A DNA stretch of 64,000 bases from Periplaneta americana (GCF_040183065.1 NC_091127.1:25153391-25217390), one strand, 5' to 3'. Shown: positions 10,791 to 23,195, numbered from the stretch's first letter. Translations and numbers: made by a program. The notes: a model not told the origin generated them from the letters alone.

Positions 10791-11020
10791 CGTACTGCTT
10801 ACGAAAGCAATGACGATAAAATATATTAACTGTCCATTTACTTTAATGATGCATTTTAATTCGTGATAAGCGTAGTAAGGAATGTATTTAATTAAAATAA
10901 ATATTTCATGAACTTTAATGTCATGTTTTAGGATAAGTTACGGTCTTAAACAATGACCAAAACGAAATTGTCAAAAAGCTAAAGATGCATTGAAACTAGT
11001 TTTAACAAATTATAGATTTT

Positions 11021-11280
11021 TTTATTAATTTGTCCTACAGAATATCATCTGTAATATTGACAATTAATTTTTGAGGTGAAAAATTCGCTCCGGCGCCGGG
11101 GATCGAACCCGGGTCCTTGGTTCTACGTACCAGGCGCTCTGACCACTGAGCTACGCCGAATTCAATCCACCGCCCCGGATCGAACCTTCCTCCTTCGATG
11201 TTTCCCTTTGTGGCCCGACTCCAAGTTACGCATTTATGTTGACGCATACGTCCAATGTCAACTGCCATTATACTAGGAGC
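11021..11280 (-). mobile_element. tRNA-like module D, copy 1
   Basis: The minus strand reads GGCGTAGCTCAGTGGTCAGA (A box), an anticodon-like arm with loop ACGTAGA, a T arm with GGGTTCGATCCCC, an acceptor-like end GCGCCGGAG, and then AATTTTTC. The T run directly after the acceptor end would serve as a Pol III terminator. The position equivalent to U33 is C, so it is unlikely to be a functional tRNA. The first 160 bp (11021-11182) recur as a direct repeat at 11381-11540. Confidence 0.7.
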
Positions 11281-11380
11281 GCATTCAACTGAGTGACTTG
11301 TTTGGCCGGGATTCCGCAGTTACGTGCACAGTAATCTGTACAGACATATGCACTGCACCTATGACAATATTATAGATTTT

Positions 11381-11590
11381 TTTATTAATTTGTCCTACAG
11401 AATAATATCTGTAATATTCAAATTAATATTTGAGGAGAAAAATTCACTCCGAAGCCGGGGATCGAACCCGAGTTCTTGGTTCTACGTACGAAGCGCTCTA
11501 ACCACTGAGCTACGCCGAATTCAATCCACAGCACCGGGTTTGATCCCCGGCGCCGGAGCGAATTTTTCTCCTCCAATATTAATTGGTTTT
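11381..11590 (-). mobile_element. tRNA-like module D, copy 2, with inverted half-copy
   Basis: A direct repeat of 11021-11182 at an offset of 360 bp, carrying the same tRNA-like segment read on the minus strand. Immediately after it, 11534-11590 holds a plus-strand half-copy (GTTTGATCCCCGGCGCCGG then AGCGAATTTTTCTCCTCC). The locus therefore folds back on itself. Confidence 0.65.
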
Positions 11591-11802
11591 AACATACTTC
11601 AATACTTATATTTGAGTTTAAATACCTGTTCACTTTAATAATGTTCACCATGATGAATTTTAGCTATTTTTTTACTTAGTTTTAATTATAATTTTAACTT
11701 TTAACCAAACCCATAAGCTCCTTTATTTCGAAATATACACATAATATAACATTTTTGTGTTCATTATATAACTATGTCATTTCTTTATTTTTTTTTACTT
11801 TG

Positions 11803-12045
11803 TTATTTAACGACGCTGTATCAACTACGAGGTAATTTAGCGTCGATGGAATTGGTGATAGCGAGATCGTATTTGGCGAGATGAGGCCGAGGATTCGCCA
11901 TGGATTACCTGACTTTCACCTTGCGGTTGGGAAAACCTCGGAAAAAGCCCAACCAGGTAATAAGCCCAAGCGCGAATCGAACCCGCGCTCGAGAGCAACT
12001 TCAGATCCGCAGGCAAGCGTCTTAGCCGACTGAGCTACACCGGTG
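11803..12045 (-). mobile_element. tRNA-derived SINE, family A, copy 2
   Basis: This is the cleanest copy of family A. On the minus strand the head is GGTGTAGCTCAGTCGGCTAA with B box GGGTTCGATTCGCGC. The body has ACCTGGTTGGGCTTTTTCCG, AACCGCAAGGTGAAAGTCAG and CTCGGCCTCATCTCGCC. The end is GTTGATACAGCGTCGTTAAA. It serves as reference for the split copy at 1475-2734. Confidence 0.9.
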
Positions 12046-12314
12046 GCTTTAACTTTGCTATTAATGCAGGCATAATTATGACCACTGATTGATTATTGTT
12101 ACAGGCCGGATTCTATGTAATCATATATTCCGTTACTATACTTGTAGCTATAAGAAAAGCTAAATTGTCGGGGAATCACACCAAAGAGATTATTATTCCG
12201 AAGTTTTATGTTACATTGATATTTTGAAACATTTTGGTGCTTAATAAATATTTTGACACATATTACTTATTCTGAAGCATATTGCATATTTTCAAAGAAT
12301 ATACTATTTTTGAC

Positions 12315-13703
12315 GAACCCACGCTTTCAGAAGCCGAAATTGCGATAGAAAATCTGAAAAAGTACAAGTCTCCAGGTATCGATCAAATTCCAGCAGAATT
12401 AATACAAGAGGGTGGAAGTGCATTATATAGCGAAATTTATAAACTTGTACTTGCTATTTGGGAAAAGGAAATTGTACCACAACAATGGAAGGAGTCCAGA
12501 ATTGTACCTATTTTTAAAAAGGGGGAGAAAACCAAATGTGATAACTTTCGAGGAATATCACTTTTGTTGACGTCGTACAAAATTTTGTCCAATATCCTTT
12601 TGAGAAGATTAACTCCGTACGTAGATGAAATTATTGGGGATCATCAGTGCGGTTTTCGGCGTAATAGATCGACTATTGATCAGATTTTTTGTATTCGACA
12701 GATAATGGAGAAAAAATGGGAGTATAAGGGTACAGTGCATCAGTTATTCATAGACTTCAAAAAGGCATATGACTCGGTTAAGAGGGAAGTATTATATGAT
12801 ATTCTTATTGAATTTGGTATTCCCAAGAAACTAGTTCGATTAATTAAAATGTGTCTCAGTGAAACATACAGCGGAGTCCGTATAGGTCAGTTTCTATCTG
12901 ATGCATTTCCAATTCACTGCGGGCTAAAGCAGGGAGATGCACTATCACCTTTGCTTTTTAACTTCGCTTTAGAATATGCCATTAGGAAAGTTCAGGATAA
13001 CATGCAGGGTTTGGAATTGAACGGGTTACATCAGCTTCTTGTCTATGCGGATGACGTGAATATGTTAGGAGAAAATACACAAACGATTAGGGAAAACACG
13101 GAAATTTTACTTGAAGCAAGTAAAACGATCAGTTTGGAAGTAAATCCCGAAAAGACAAAGTATATGATTATGTCTCGTGACCAGGATATTGTACGAAATG
13201 GAAATATAAAAATTGAAGGTTTATCCTTCGAAGAGGTGGAAAAATTCAAATATCTTGGAGCAACAGTAACAAATATAAATGATACTCGGGAGGAAATTAA
13301 ACGCAGAATAAATATGGGAAATGCGTGTTATTATTCGGTTGAGAAGCTCTTATCATCCAGTCTGCTGTCCAAAAATCTGAAAGTTAGAATTTATAAAACA
13401 GTCATATTACCGGTTGTTCTGTATGGTTGTGAAACTTGGGCTCTCACTCTGAGAGAGGAACATAGGTTAAGGGTGTTTGAGAATAAGGTGCTTAGGAAAA
13501 TATTTGGGGCTAAGAGGGATGAAGTTACAGGAGAATGGAGAAAGTTACACAACGCAGTACTGCACGCATTGTATTCTTCACCTGACATAATTAGGAACAT
13601 TAAATCGGGACGTTTGAGATGGGCAGGGCATGTAGCACGTATGGGCGAATCCAGAAATGCATATAGAGTGTTAGTTGGGAGACCGGAGGGAAAAGACCTT
13701 TAG
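12315..13703 (+). pseudogene. reverse transcriptase of RTE-like LINE, truncated and frameshifted
   Basis: An open frame of about 460 codons covers most of a reverse transcriptase. It starts with [19 protein letters not shown], then has [11 protein letters not shown] (motif A), [14 protein letters not shown] (motif B), the catalytic YADD at 13044-13055, and then the thumb and C-terminal region with [19 protein letters not shown] and [14 protein letters not shown]. The upstream codons read through the TSD are host sequence, so there is no genuine start. The N-terminal endonuclease is missing. Loss of one A in the A-run near 13695 shifts the frame, so the normal end ...RAAMNLRVP (13820-13850) is read in another frame. 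It is not functional as is. Confidence 0.9.
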
Positions 13704-13871
13704 GGTTGCCGAGACGTAGATTGGAGGATAATATTAAAATGGATTTGAGGGAGGTGGGATATGATGATAGAGACTGGATTAATCTTGCTCAGGATAGGGA
13801 CCGATGGCGGGCTTATGTGAGGGCGGCAATGAACCTTCGGGTTCCTTAAAAACCATTTGTAAGTAAGTAAG
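12315..13871 (+). mobile_element. RTE-like LINE, copy b, with 15-bp target duplication
   Basis: The longest RTE-like copy here. It is 5'-truncated ahead of the reverse transcriptase and ends in an (AAGT)n tail at about 13858-13871. The sequence TATACTATTTTTGAC occurs directly before (12300-12314) and after (13872-13886) it, a perfect 15-bp target duplication that fixes both ends. The perfect TSD and long open frame suggest a fairly recent insertion. Related copies: 1701-2718, 17787-18628, 19587-20032, 30985-32040, 32321-32970, 43089-43774, 59233-60064. Confidence 0.95.
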
Positions 13872-13977
13872 TATACTATTTTTGACCGATTTTCCCTCGA
13901 TTTAACTCATAAGTTGTATGTTTCAAAACTTTTTATAAATCTTGTCCCTTCGTCTCTAATACATAAAAATAATTTCA

Positions 13978-14672
13978 TCATCATCATCTTCTTCAAATAC
14001 ATCATGGTTTAGGCCCTTAGGCCTATTGCATTTTCAGGAAATCAGAACTGTTCTCTCCATTTCCTTCTGGGCCTGCCAAGATCCCTTCTACCAACTGGCT
14101 GATATAGGAACATCTGTACAGGAGTGCGGTTTAGTCCATTCTCATCAGATGTTGGTACCACTGCTGTCTAAAAAGTCTACGAAGTGAAGAAGACTTTGTA
14201 TTTGTAACTCTTCACGAATTTCCCTATTTCTCTTCTGATCTTTCAATCTGTAGCCGGCAAGAGGTCTTAATAATCTCATCTCCGCCGCCTCTATTCTTCT
14301 ACGTTGTTGCTTGGTCAGTATCCAATTTTCGGCTCCATATGTTAACAATGGTATTGCCACTGTTTCCTTCCAGACTCTTGTCATTAGAGTTCGTTTCATT
14401 GTTCCCAGGAGCTGTAGAAATCTGGAGAGTTTAGTTTCTTGGTCGTTTGGTTGGTTATATGTAATATTACACCCTAGGTAATTAAAATTTGAAAACTGTT
14501 CTAAATTGATATCATTGATTGAAATTTTGGTTCGTTTGCGTTGAGATCCTATGAATCCGAAAATTTTTGTTTTCTTTGTAGGTACCTTCAAATTGTAATC
14601 GAAAGCTATTTTATACATGCTGAATACTGCATTTTGTAGATTGTGCTCATTATCTGAAAAGATCAATAAAAT
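13978..14672 (-). mobile_element. LINE family 2, copy 1, 5'-truncated at the reverse transcriptase active site
   Basis: The minus strand encodes IFSDNEHNLQNAV just after the expected FADD box, then FNYLGCNITYNQPNDQETKL, LLTYGAENWILTKQQRRRIE and MRLLRPLAGYRLKDQKRNRE. The layout parallels the RTE-like LINE but the sequence is a distinct family. The 3' end carries a short GAT-rich tail (13978-13993 on the plus strand reads ATCATCATC). A related copy is at 18655-19455. Confidence 0.7.
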
Positions 14673-14939
14673 AATTCAATAATTGAAAATAATAATACTC
14701 TCTGTCAAAAAATGGACATCCCTTTACCATGCTAACATTTTGTCTATCCCTTATGAAGTAACGGTAAAGTAGAAACAAATACCAATGCGAAGGGCGATCA
14801 TTGTACTGCTACCGAGGTTATGGACAGAGTGAAAATTACCCCCTGGCTATGACAGTTTGGCACAAACGCCCCCAATCAGTTGCTCTGAAATAAAACAGTA
14901 GATGGATTTCAATTGACAATCCTTTTATTAGTAACGGCA

Positions 14940-15345
14940 AAATCGTGCTGTGCAAAGTGTATGACAAACACATTTAAAAACTGAACTTCATCTTCATGTC
15001 ACAAATAAAAAACGTGCTCAGTCGAAAAAACAAGTTGTTACACAAGCGGTGCTGGAATCTTCGTCTTCTACCAGTGTATTTAATAAATGTTTGTGCATGG
15101 CAACGGTTGCTGCAAACATACCGTGGTATAAAGTTGAAGTTTCAAAAGTTTCAAGCATTCCTACGCAAACACTGCCACTTCAATATTCCGGATGAATCAA
15201 CACCCCGGAAAAATTATTTGAAATCCTACTACAATGACATAATGGAGACGATTAGAGTTTAACTTGATGACTTCTACATATGGGTTGCCGTTGACAAGAC
15301 AATCAATGACCGCAGAATATATGGAAAAAAATATTTAATTATTCA
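14940..15345 (+). pseudogene. hAT-like (CGBP1-type) transposase fragment
   Basis: CMATVAANIPWYK (one frame) continues as LKFQKFQAFLRKHCHFNIPD and ESTPRKNYLKSYYNDIMETIR (next frame). After a stop comes YIWVAVDKTINDRRIYGK. This order matches the CGBP1-like branch of hAT transposases, in which ...IPDESTLRKNY... precedes ...IWVSVDETTD.... Two frame changes and a stop show decay. No TIRs were located. Confidence 0.6.
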
Positions 15346-15745
15346 TTGCGCCTCTAAATATTATTTAAATGAGGTTGAATCTCACACGTGCACCTGTAAT
15401 TTTTTTTGTCAGCGTGCACAAAATACATCTAATAACGTTTAGATTTTAAGTTACATAATTTTATTTATTACATATTTATATAAAATGTACACAAGAAACA
15501 GATATAGTAACGAACATATTGGACAATGGTGTAATATGTTTTAGTAATAAGTATTATTAGAAACAGTGTGTGTTCGATATAAGTGTACTAAAATCAAGAA
15601 CAGAGTCGTAAAAGTGTCAATTTTGAATGATCTAAATGGGGTCGAAAGTTAAATTATAAGAGCGTCTACAAAAGGTATAACTGTAAGGAATGTAATTGTG
15701 GCACCGGATACAAATTGTGAGATCCATATTACATGGATGTAAATG
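15346..15745. other. no recognised feature
   Basis: AT-rich spacer between the transposase fragment and an ATATC-rich microsatellite. Confidence 0.45.
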
Positions 15746-15755
15746 TTGACATCAA

Positions 15756-15852
15756 ATATATATCATATCATATCATATATCATATCATATATATCATATT
15801 AATATCATATCGTATCATGTATATCATATATAATATCATATATCTTATCATA
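15756..15852. repeat. (ATATC)n-type microsatellite, upstream block
   Basis: Irregular array of CATAT/ATATC units. A second block with the same unit lies at 16620-16735 on the other side of the dispersed repeat. Confidence 0.85.
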
Positions 15853-16735
15853 TAAAAGTGTGGCAAAAGACATAGAAACAATTAAGTGAGTGTTTAAGGA
15901 GTAAGAGTAACTATCAAAATAATCGGAGGGAGAATTTACGAACGAATAAGTGAATTAGTGTCCAGAGAAGCAATAGTTGATAAAAGAAGTGACTAGAGAA
16001 AATTAGAAGTGTTGTGTTAATAGTAATTGGTAGTGAAATGTTAGTAATATTGGAGTGTCGACTAAGCTAGCGTACAATCAGAGAAATTGAAATGATAGGA
16101 AGATAGCAAGTATTTTAATGTAAGCTTACAAATGAAGGTTGAGTTGACTTACAAAAATTGTGCCAAACGGAAAATTTATCGGGGTGTAAGGGAACAATTA
16201 AACAAAATAAACATGTGATTCAGTGTCTAATGGAGAAATAGGGGATAAGAGTGATGACAGAAATGAGAAGAGGTAGAACTGATTGTAAATTAGAGAGGTA
16301 AGTGAATGAGTATGATTAAATAGTGTTAATAAAGGTTAGTTCAAAATTAGGGAAATTTTAGATGACAGGAAGTACTTCAATATAAGCAAACAATAAAAGT
16401 GGTGAGGTGTTCATTAGACAGAAGAGAAAATTTTAAGGTGAGAGGTTAGAAAGCAAATTGAGAGTGTGTATTATAGTAAGAGGGGTAACAAAGGAAAATA
16501 AGATGACTGCACACGTCAATGAAAGTTTGTAGGCGCTATTGTAATTAGAAGGTAATGGGGAGCATGAATACAGAGATGTGGTGGACCATTACCAAATAAC
16601 AGTTGTAGAAATAAATACATCAATATCATATCATATCATATATCAAATCATAACATATATATCATATATCATATCATATCATATTATTCATATCATATCA
16701 TATCATATATCATATCATATCATATCATATATTTA
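15852..16735 (+). mobile_element. dispersed retroposon-like repeat Y, copy 1, with ATATC tail
   Basis: About 770 bp align with the reverse complement of 38288-39065. Shared landmarks include GTGTGGCAAAAGACATAGAA, AATAAGTGAATTAGTGTCC, GATAAATTTTCC-like segments and GAAGGTAATGGGGAGCA. Both copies end at GTTGTAGAAATAAATA followed by an ATATC- or GATATT-type microsatellite, which resembles a LINE or SINE 3' tail. The plus strand is purine-rich and has no long frame. It is perhaps the 3' UTR of an unrecognised non-LTR element. Confidence 0.65.
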
Positions 16736-17570
16736 TCTACGTATTTTGCCATTTTCTTATTTTCATATTACACAAAATCCTGGCTCTAATAATTATATAA
16801 TGACTTTTTAAATCCAATAACTCAAATAAAGATAAGTTTATGGACTGAAGATATCTAACAATAAATACATGTATTTATTTAATGATTTTCATAGTTCATA
16901 GTTCAGATTTCGTCTAATTAGATCATGGACGTTCATTCAATTCTTCTTTTTTTCATTAACTCGTAGGATGTAAATTTGGGTCATACCTTATCCTGACATA
17001 TGTTTTATTCGAGCAATTTTATATGTTACTCCACAGAGTCATATCTTCAAAACGTCGTAATACAACTGGAATTGTACTACTTTTGCATTCGTAAAATTGT
17101 AATACTAAAATTTAAATGTGTCATTTTGACTACAATTCCGTATGCGCTGTTCGTGAAACATCTCCAGAGATGATCATCTTAGACAGACGAGCGATGGTGC
17201 ATCTGCCTCTTAAATAATGAATCAGCTCGCTTCCTTCACAGTAACAATACAATCGATTGTCTCCGCGAGATAAGTCGACTCGCAGATGATGAATACTAGT
17301 ACTCAGGGGCTCTGGAATCTGCAGCGATGCTCATATGTCAGAATTTAAATTCATAAGAACGGCAATAAATAACGGCATGCAAAGCAGGAGAGCCAGCCTC
17401 GGTTGTCTCTCTACAAATTTCTCAAACAAACAAGTATAACCATTTTTAAAGTCACATGATAGTTTCCACAGTTTGCAGTTTGACTAATACTGGTATTCTA
17501 GTGCTCCATGGAAGAACAGACGACTCAGGTTCGATTCCCAGGAGGGACGAAGGAAAAAAAGAGAGATAGA
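16736..17570. other. no recognised feature
   Basis: No coding or repeat signal that I can name. Confidence 0.45.
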
Positions 17571-17654
17571 GAGTGAGTGAGTGAGTGAGTGAGTGAGTGA
17601 GTGAGTGAGTGAGTGAGTGAGTGAGTGAGTGAGTGAGTGAGTGAGTGAGTGAGT
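17571..17654. repeat. (GAGT)n microsatellite
   Basis: 84 bp of uninterrupted GAGT units. All frames are open through it on the minus strand, giving false reading frames rich in THSL repeats. Confidence 0.95.
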
Positions 17655-17786
17655 TTGCGTGTGCGAGGGAAGGAATTTTTTTTCCATGTCTTATGTTATC
17701 CTGTGTCATTTTCAGTTATTGTTTTGCATTATGCTAATCAAGTGATCAGGGAATCCCCGAGTTATTTTTGTTTCATAGTATTAATT

Positions 17787-18628
17787 CAGCTTCTTGTCTA
17801 TGCGGATGACGTGAATATGTTAGGAGAAAATCCACAAACGATTAGGGAAAAAACGGGAATTTTACTTGAAGCAAGTAAAGCGATCGGTTTGGAAGTAAAT
17901 CCCGAAAAGACAAAGTATATGATCATGTCTCGTCACCAGAATATTTTGTTCGAAATGGAAATATAAAAATTGGAGATTTATCCTTCGAAGAGGTGGAAAA
18001 ATTCAAATATCTTGGAGCAACAGTAACACATATAAATGACACTCGGGAGGAAATTAAACGCAGACTAATATGGGAAATGCGTGTTATTATTCGGTTGAGA
18101 AGCTCTTATCATCCAGTCTGCTGTCCAAAAATCTGAAAGTTAGAATTTATAAAACAGTTATATTACCGGTTGTTCTGTATGGTTGTGAAACTTGGGCTCT
18201 CACTCTGAGAGAGGAACATAGGTTAAGGGTGTTTGAGAATAAGGTGCTTAGGAAAATATTTGGGGCTAAGCGGGATGAAGTTACAGGAGAATGGAGAAAG
18301 TTACACAACACAGAACTGCACGCATTGTATTCTTCACCTGACATAATTAGGAACATTAAATCCAGACGTTTGAGATGGACAGGGCATGTAGCACGTATGA
18401 GCGAATCCAGAAATGCATATAGAGTGTTAGTTGGGAGACCGGAGGGAAAAAGACCTTTAGGGAGGCCGAGACGCAGATGGGAGGATAATATTAAAATGGA
18501 TTTGTGGGAGGTGGGTTATGATGATAGAGACTGGATTAATCTTGCACAGGATAGGGACCAATGGCGGGCTTATGTGAGGGCGGCAATGAACCTTCGGGTT
18601 CCTTAAAAGCCATTTGTAAGTAAGTAAG
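17787..18628 (+). mobile_element. RTE-like LINE, copy c, with about 10-bp target duplication
   Basis: Starts within the reverse transcriptase at CAGCTTCTTGTCTATGCGGA (YADD intact) and ends after NLRVP and an (AAGT)n tail. AGTATTAATT flanks it at 17777-17786 and 18627-18636; two bases of this can also belong to the tail. An extra T near 17946 and a lost A near 18066 break the frame, while the C-terminal 178 codons (18070-18606) remain open. Confidence 0.9.
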
Positions 18629-18654
18629 TATTAATTATTAATTTATAGGATTAA

Positions 18655-19455
18655 TTTAATGCAGATGATCAAGTCCTTTTTGGCAATACCAAAGATGAAT
18701 TGCAATACTCTATTCACCACCTAAATCTATTTCCAAAAAATTATAAATTAGAAATCTCAACAAGAAGAACAAAAAATAATGGCTTTTAAGGTTAAACAGC
18801 TAGTGGGAAGTAAGATTTGCATCGATAATTTCATACTGAAGCAGGTCAACTCCTTCTAATACTTAGGTTATACTCTAACACTACTTGAAAAGTGTGATAT
18901 TTCTAATGAAATCCAAAACTATAATACATCTCTGAGAATCATTACCCAAGTGTTCCAGTCACAAATGTCCAAAAACATACAAGACTAAAATTATATAACA
19001 TTTTGGCGCGATGAGTTCTCAGCTATGGCAGTGAAGCCCGGACTATTCGACTCCAAGATGGCCGACGATTCACAGCTGTAGAAATGAGACTTTTTACAAA
19101 GAACTGCTGGCTATAGTCTTCTAGATCAAAAGAGGAACACTGTCATTGCAGACGAAATAGAAATAACACATAATGCAGAATATTTACATCAATACAAACA
19201 AGACTGGCTTCAGTATGTGCAAAGAACGGAGGGTACAGCTCCAGAAACAATATTTGGGCCATATAACATACTGCGCATGAAACTTAGAAAATTCAGGTGG
19301 CCCAAATTTTGTATCTAGGTCTGTACCAGACTGCCAAGACAGATGCTTCACTGCACACCACGATGGAGAAGACTCATTGGAAGATCTCACAAGAGATCTT
19401 AACAGGCCACTGGGTCTACTACTTGAAAGAATGATGATGATGACGATGATGGTGA
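18655..19455 (+). mobile_element. LINE family 2, decayed copy
   Basis: Begins with FNADDQVLFGNTKDELQYS, a damaged FADD box and following segment. It continues as QVNSF.YLGYTL, SYGSEARTI and AVEMRLF in shifting frames, then ends in an (ATG)n-like tail at 19429-19451. Order and motifs match the copy at 13978-14672. Many stops show it is old. Confidence 0.65.
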
Positions 19456-19586
19456 TATTTTTAGCAGTATACATTAATTTAAGATTACAGTTATGTTCAG
19501 TGACTAATGATCATTTCTATTATAGCACGAAATATAATTTATTTACTTATTTACCTACTTACTTATTTATTTGCTAATAATAATAT

Positions 19587-20032
19587 ACTTACTTACTGGC
19601 TTTTAAGGAACTCGGAGGTTCATTGCCGCCCTCACAAAAGCCCTATCCTGAGCAAGATTAATCCATTCTCTATCATCATATCCCAGCTCCCTCAAATCCA
19701 TTTTAATATTATCTTCCCATCTACGTCTCGGCCTCCCTAAAGGTCCTTTTCTCTCTAATCTCCCAACTAACACTCTATATGCATTTCTGGATTCGCCCAT
19801 ACATGCTACATGCCCTGCCCATCTCAAACGTCTGGATTTAATGTTCCTAATTATGTCAGGTGAAGAATACAATGCGTGCAGTTCTGTGTTGTGTAACTTT
19901 GTCCATTCTCCTGTAACTTCATCCTTCTTAGTCCCAAATATTTTCCTAAGCACCTTATTCTCAAACACTCTTAACCTATGTTCCTCTCTCAAAGTGAGAG
20001 TCCAAGTTTCACAACCATAAAGAACAACCGGG
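19587..20032 (-). mobile_element. RTE-like LINE, copy d, short, with 11-bp target duplication
   Basis: Only the last 446 bp of the element, from [20 protein letters not shown] to NLRVP plus tail. AATAATAATAT is duplicated at 19576-19586 and 20033-20043. A 9-bp deletion near 19637 shortens the C-terminus (DRAFVRAAM instead of [13 protein letters not shown]). Confidence 0.9.
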
Positions 20033-20043
20033 AATAATAATAT

Positions 20044-20640
20044 TGTAACATAAAATATAATATATGCAGATAAAACTGCAGCTCAACCTGAAAGAGTAGA
20101 ACTCGTGCTCAGAGGCGGATTCCTGAATTTGAATAATGAGATGTGCGTTCCATCTAACAGTAACTCCTAATTTGTCATCGAGTGTGTTGTCTGAAGAAGA
20201 ACCATCACCAACAATGTCAGAGGAACTGTTTGAGAATCAAAGCCAATTCCGTTGAATGTGATTCCGTCATTAGCAGAGATTGTCTATTCAACAAGTAAAC
20301 CTGTACGGTATGTGTGACGGCGGGTTTCGATCCCCTGAACCATATTACAGACAGCTCAGACAAGCCCTGTCTAATGTTTCTATTGTTAGAAGCGTCATTC
20401 AGAGCGCGCCTGATTCTGTCACTTCAATAATACATCCTTATCTAACGCCGTTGTGAGTCTGCTATTTTCGTGCAAACAACGTCGTAGGATATTATAATAG
20501 GAAGACTCCATTCCCGGCCTCACCATCTATATATAGGAACTTTAGCCTATATGTACGTAGTCAAGGAAACATTTCTTACACTTTATTTTAATTGAAAGTA
20601 AATTACTGCTAGAGAGGATAAAGATTTATTTATTCATTTT
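20044..20640. other. no recognised feature
   Basis: No coding or repeat signal recognised. Confidence 0.45.
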
Positions 20641-20650
20641 AATTTATTTA

Positions 20651-21372
<722 letters not shown>

Positions 21373-22919
21373 ATTTATTTATTTATTATTGAACACAACA
21401 GGCAAAGCCCAATTAAAATGTTCAAGACTAACAAAGTAATTTATAAAACATAAACAAGGAAAAGGAAACCAACACACGCTTATTAAAAACGGATACAAAA
21501 TAGAAAAAAGAGAAAGAAAAAAAAGAGAAACTGAAATAAGATGTGAAAGTAGCTTCAAATTAACTAACAACAATATTCTGTAAAATATGACAACAAATAA
21601 TTCTGTATTTAGAGAAATTCATATTAAAAATATCAACATTCGAATGAGGATGTAATTTATTGTATAATTATAAAATCTGGAAAACTGGGGAATTTTTGTG
21701 GGATTCAGTATTTGTCTTTGGTATGAAAACTAAATTTCGAAATTTTGTATAAAGCTTAGATGCATATAATGTTATATAATAAAACAAACCAACACAGTCC
21801 AACTTATTGTTAATAATTTTATAAAGAAAGTTTAAAGATTGACCATTTCGTCTAATTTTCAAACTAGTAAAATGGAAATGTTGAAGCATTGTAGCATAAC
21901 TCTCATAAGTAGGATAATTATTATAAAGTTTGTAATATAACCATTTTAGAAATTTATTTTAAATTTTATCTAGCAACAGAATATATTTGTTAGTAACTGT
22001 GTTCCAGATACATTCAACCTTGTAATCTTCGTAAGATTTTATAAGATTACTTGATCAGGAGTGGAATGAGGCCAAACTATACTCCTACTGAATAATCCAC
22101 CATGTTTTCTTCTTCATTCAGAATTATGTCTGAACTTGTTTTATTTTTCGGTCAGAAGAACAATAAAAATATGCATTTCCGTCAAAGATTTCTTTCCTGA
22201 TATTGGATAACTAAATAATTTATTTAGTCCGGAAATCCCAGTGATGAGAATCAGGATAAACGAAATTTAAAACAACATGGCGTTGGCTTCGTTTCTAGGC
22301 AACGCAATGTTCACTTGTTTCCACGCCACGGAGCATGTGACGTGGTTTCCTGGCACAAGATGGATATGATGACTCGGCGTAATTGAGTCTTTGCTAATGA
22401 GAGAATCTCACCCCTAGGCGGTATAATTATGTCCATTTGATGTCTAATTTGAAAATAAATAATTAGCAATTTTTCAGACAAGTTATATGTACCATAAATA
22501 CATTTTTGAGAATGTAGGAACTACTTACAAGGTTTCGAGTATTTTTAATAAAAATACTAAATTCAAGATTTCTTATCTATTGCAAAATTTTATTAAAACG
22601 TAGGTCCAAATTTTTAAAAGTTCAACATTCTTTCTGAACAGTGGAGAATATTTTAATAAAAAAAGATATGTTTTCAGATTAAAGGGCAAAAAAATAACGT
22701 CATATTATATATATATACACACATATATACATATACAAGTATATAATCAAATTACCGTATATCGATGGTTAAGAGGAGATACCTCGTACCTACAAAAATG
22801 GTTATTTAGTTCAGCTACATTATTATTTAGATTAACCACACTATTATTGTAGTCACAAAATTGGACAGTGTACCAATATTTTGTTCTCGAATACAAGATC
22901 CTGCAAAGCAGAAACATCT
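21373..22919. other. no recognised feature
   Basis: AT-rich. Short frames at 21379-21573 and 21668-21889 on the minus strand show no family resemblance. A TA-rich stretch lies near 22707-22745. Confidence 0.45.
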
Positions 22920-22931
22920 TATAAAACGTTT

Positions 22932-23183
22932 ATTTTATTGGGTTATTTTACGACGCTGTATCAACATCTAGGTTATTTAACGTCTGAATGATATGAAGGT
23001 GATAATGCCGGTGAAATGAGTCCGGGGTCCAGCACCGAAAGTTACCCAGCATTTGCTCGTATTGGGTTGAGGGAAAATCCCGGAAATAACCTCAACCAGG
23101 TAACTTGCCCCGTCCGGGATTCGAACCCGGGCCACCTGGTTTCACCGCCAGACGCGCTGACCGTTACTCCACAGGTGTGGACA
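22932..23183 (-). mobile_element. tRNA-derived SINE, family C, copy 1, with 12-bp target duplication
   Basis: On the minus strand the head reads GTGGAGTAACGGTCAGCGCG with B box GGGTTCGAATCCCGG. The body runs ACCTGGTTGAGGTTATTTCC, GCTGGGTAACTTTCGGTGC, CCCCGGACTCATTTCACC. The end is TTGATACAGCGTCGTAAAAT. TATAAAACGTTT flanks it exactly (22920-22931 and 23184-23195). Other family C copies: 27411-27893, 30951-32268, 35868-36066, 49802-49975. The last part of the body resembles that of family A. Confidence 0.92.
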
Positions 23184-23195
23184 TATAAAACGTTT

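Noticed and set aside
11021..11540. Direct repeats as LTRs of a small LTR element
   Set aside because: The 160-bp repeats carry tRNA-like modules, lack TG...CA ends, and no primer-binding or polypurine site lies between them.
13391..13600. Minus-strand frame [14 protein letters not shown]..., also seen at 18147, 32484, 43297 and 59506
   Set aside because: It is the antisense shadow of the RTE-like LINE and recurs wherever that LINE occurs.
17452..17709. Minus-strand frames rich in THSL repeats
   Set aside because: Translation of a GAGT microsatellite.
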